Shown here in pieces: positions 63,842 to 64,000 of a DNA stretch of 64,000 nt (its first letter is position 1; each line of letters opens with the position of its first letter). A program made the position numbers and the translations under genes. Source of the DNA: Psychrobacillus insolitus (lineage in GTDB: Bacteria; Bacillota; Bacilli; Bacillales_A; Planococcaceae); the NCBI RefSeq assembly GCF_003254155.1, contig NZ_QKZI01000002.1:186001-250000 (forward strand), given 5' to 3'. The notes under the pieces are model-generated. The model was given only the letters and a program-made list of their open reading frames with translations. It made no database searches and was not told where the DNA came from.

Positions 63842-64000
63842 ATGAACAAATTAGATGTAAGTACACTTTTATTAAGAATTGTGTTAGGAATTAGCTTTTT
63901 TATACACGGACTTGTGAAATTTCAAGGTGGTATTGGTAATATTGTAGGATGGTTTGATAGCATTGGACTTCCAGGATTTTTTGCATACGTGGTGGCTACA
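63842..64000 (+). CDS. DoxX family membrane protein (partial, runs off the window)
   Basis: The first 53 residues of a DoxX-type membrane protein: NKLDVSTLLLRIVLGISFFI, HGLVKFQGGIGNIVGWFDSI, then GLPGFFAYVVAT. This helix-HGxxKFxGG-helix start is the DoxX signature. ATG follows AGGAGGAA. The rest lies outside the window. Confidence 0.85.
   Translation, partial: MNKLDVSTLLLRIVLGISFFIHGLVKFQGGIGNIVGWFDSIGLPGFFAYVVAT

Overview
The window comes from a low-GC, endospore-forming Firmicute of the order Bacillales. Spore genes (cotJABC, a cotH/cotG-like pair), a likely sigma-B promoter, an S-box SAM riboswitch, a Fur box, many TTG/GTG starts with strong AGGAGG-type ribosome binding sites, and best resemblance to Bacillus subtilis proteins (MetI/MetC, YfmM, YheI/YheH, YmaF, YflT, YcgT) all fit. 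My best guess is Planococcaceae/Caryophanaceae (Psychrobacillus or Lysinibacillus type). That is an inference from gene content; no rRNA or tRNA is present to confirm it.

Layout. 1-2816: topB (DNA topoisomerase III), reverse strand, split by an 837-nt ORF-less group II intron. 3-10 kb: general stress protein, NAD(P)HX repair enzyme, TVP38 membrane protein, erythromycin-esterase homologue, PadR regulator with membrane partner, and the PBP4-type carboxypeptidase dacC. 10.3-10.9 kb: a gene-free junction packed with fold-back repeats. 10.9-12 kb: cotJABC. 12-19 kb: two transporters, an M20 amidohydrolase, MarR plus flavin reductase, and the methionine operon metI-metC under a SAM riboswitch. 19-27 kb is the accessory part: small spore-type proteins, cotH (putative kinase) divergent from a CotG-like Arg/Ser repeat protein, ymaF, a second ORF-less group II intron, unknown or truncated genes, an IS1595-type remnant and several families of dispersed hairpins. 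27-36 kb: AIM24 protein, a lysine-degradation pair (semialdehyde dehydrogenase and lysine 6-dehydrogenase), HPP protein, secreted beta-propeller protein, and a two-part ThrE-type exporter. 35-44 kb: PAS-GGDEF-EAL protein, DMT transporter, a heterodimeric BmrCD-like ABC exporter, GNAT and GDPD. 44-49 kb: a Fur-controlled siderophore ABC operon divergent from a ferredoxin-NADP reductase. 49-64 kb: mostly housekeeping and metabolic single genes (DUF2804, spore-type amidase, PlsY-like, nitroreductase, PhoX-like, M20 dipeptidase, CorC-like, ECF sigma, ABC-F, PseG-like, reductases, XRE-cupin regulator, a decayed tautomerase and the start of a DoxX gene).

How parts work together. CotH is a known spore-coat protein kinase and CotG its repeat-rich substrate in B. 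subtilis; the same divergent arrangement is kept here, with the repeat rebuilt from Arg, Ser and Thr. The siderophore operon and the reductase share one intergenic region with a Fur box, suggesting joint iron-starvation induction. The ALDH and lysine dehydrogenase genes form a two-step route from lysine to 2-aminoadipate. No CRISPR array, prophage or clearly new defence system is visible. The most unusual material is the pair of ORF-less introns and a family of roughly 100-200-bp fold-back elements placed mainly at convergent gene junctions.
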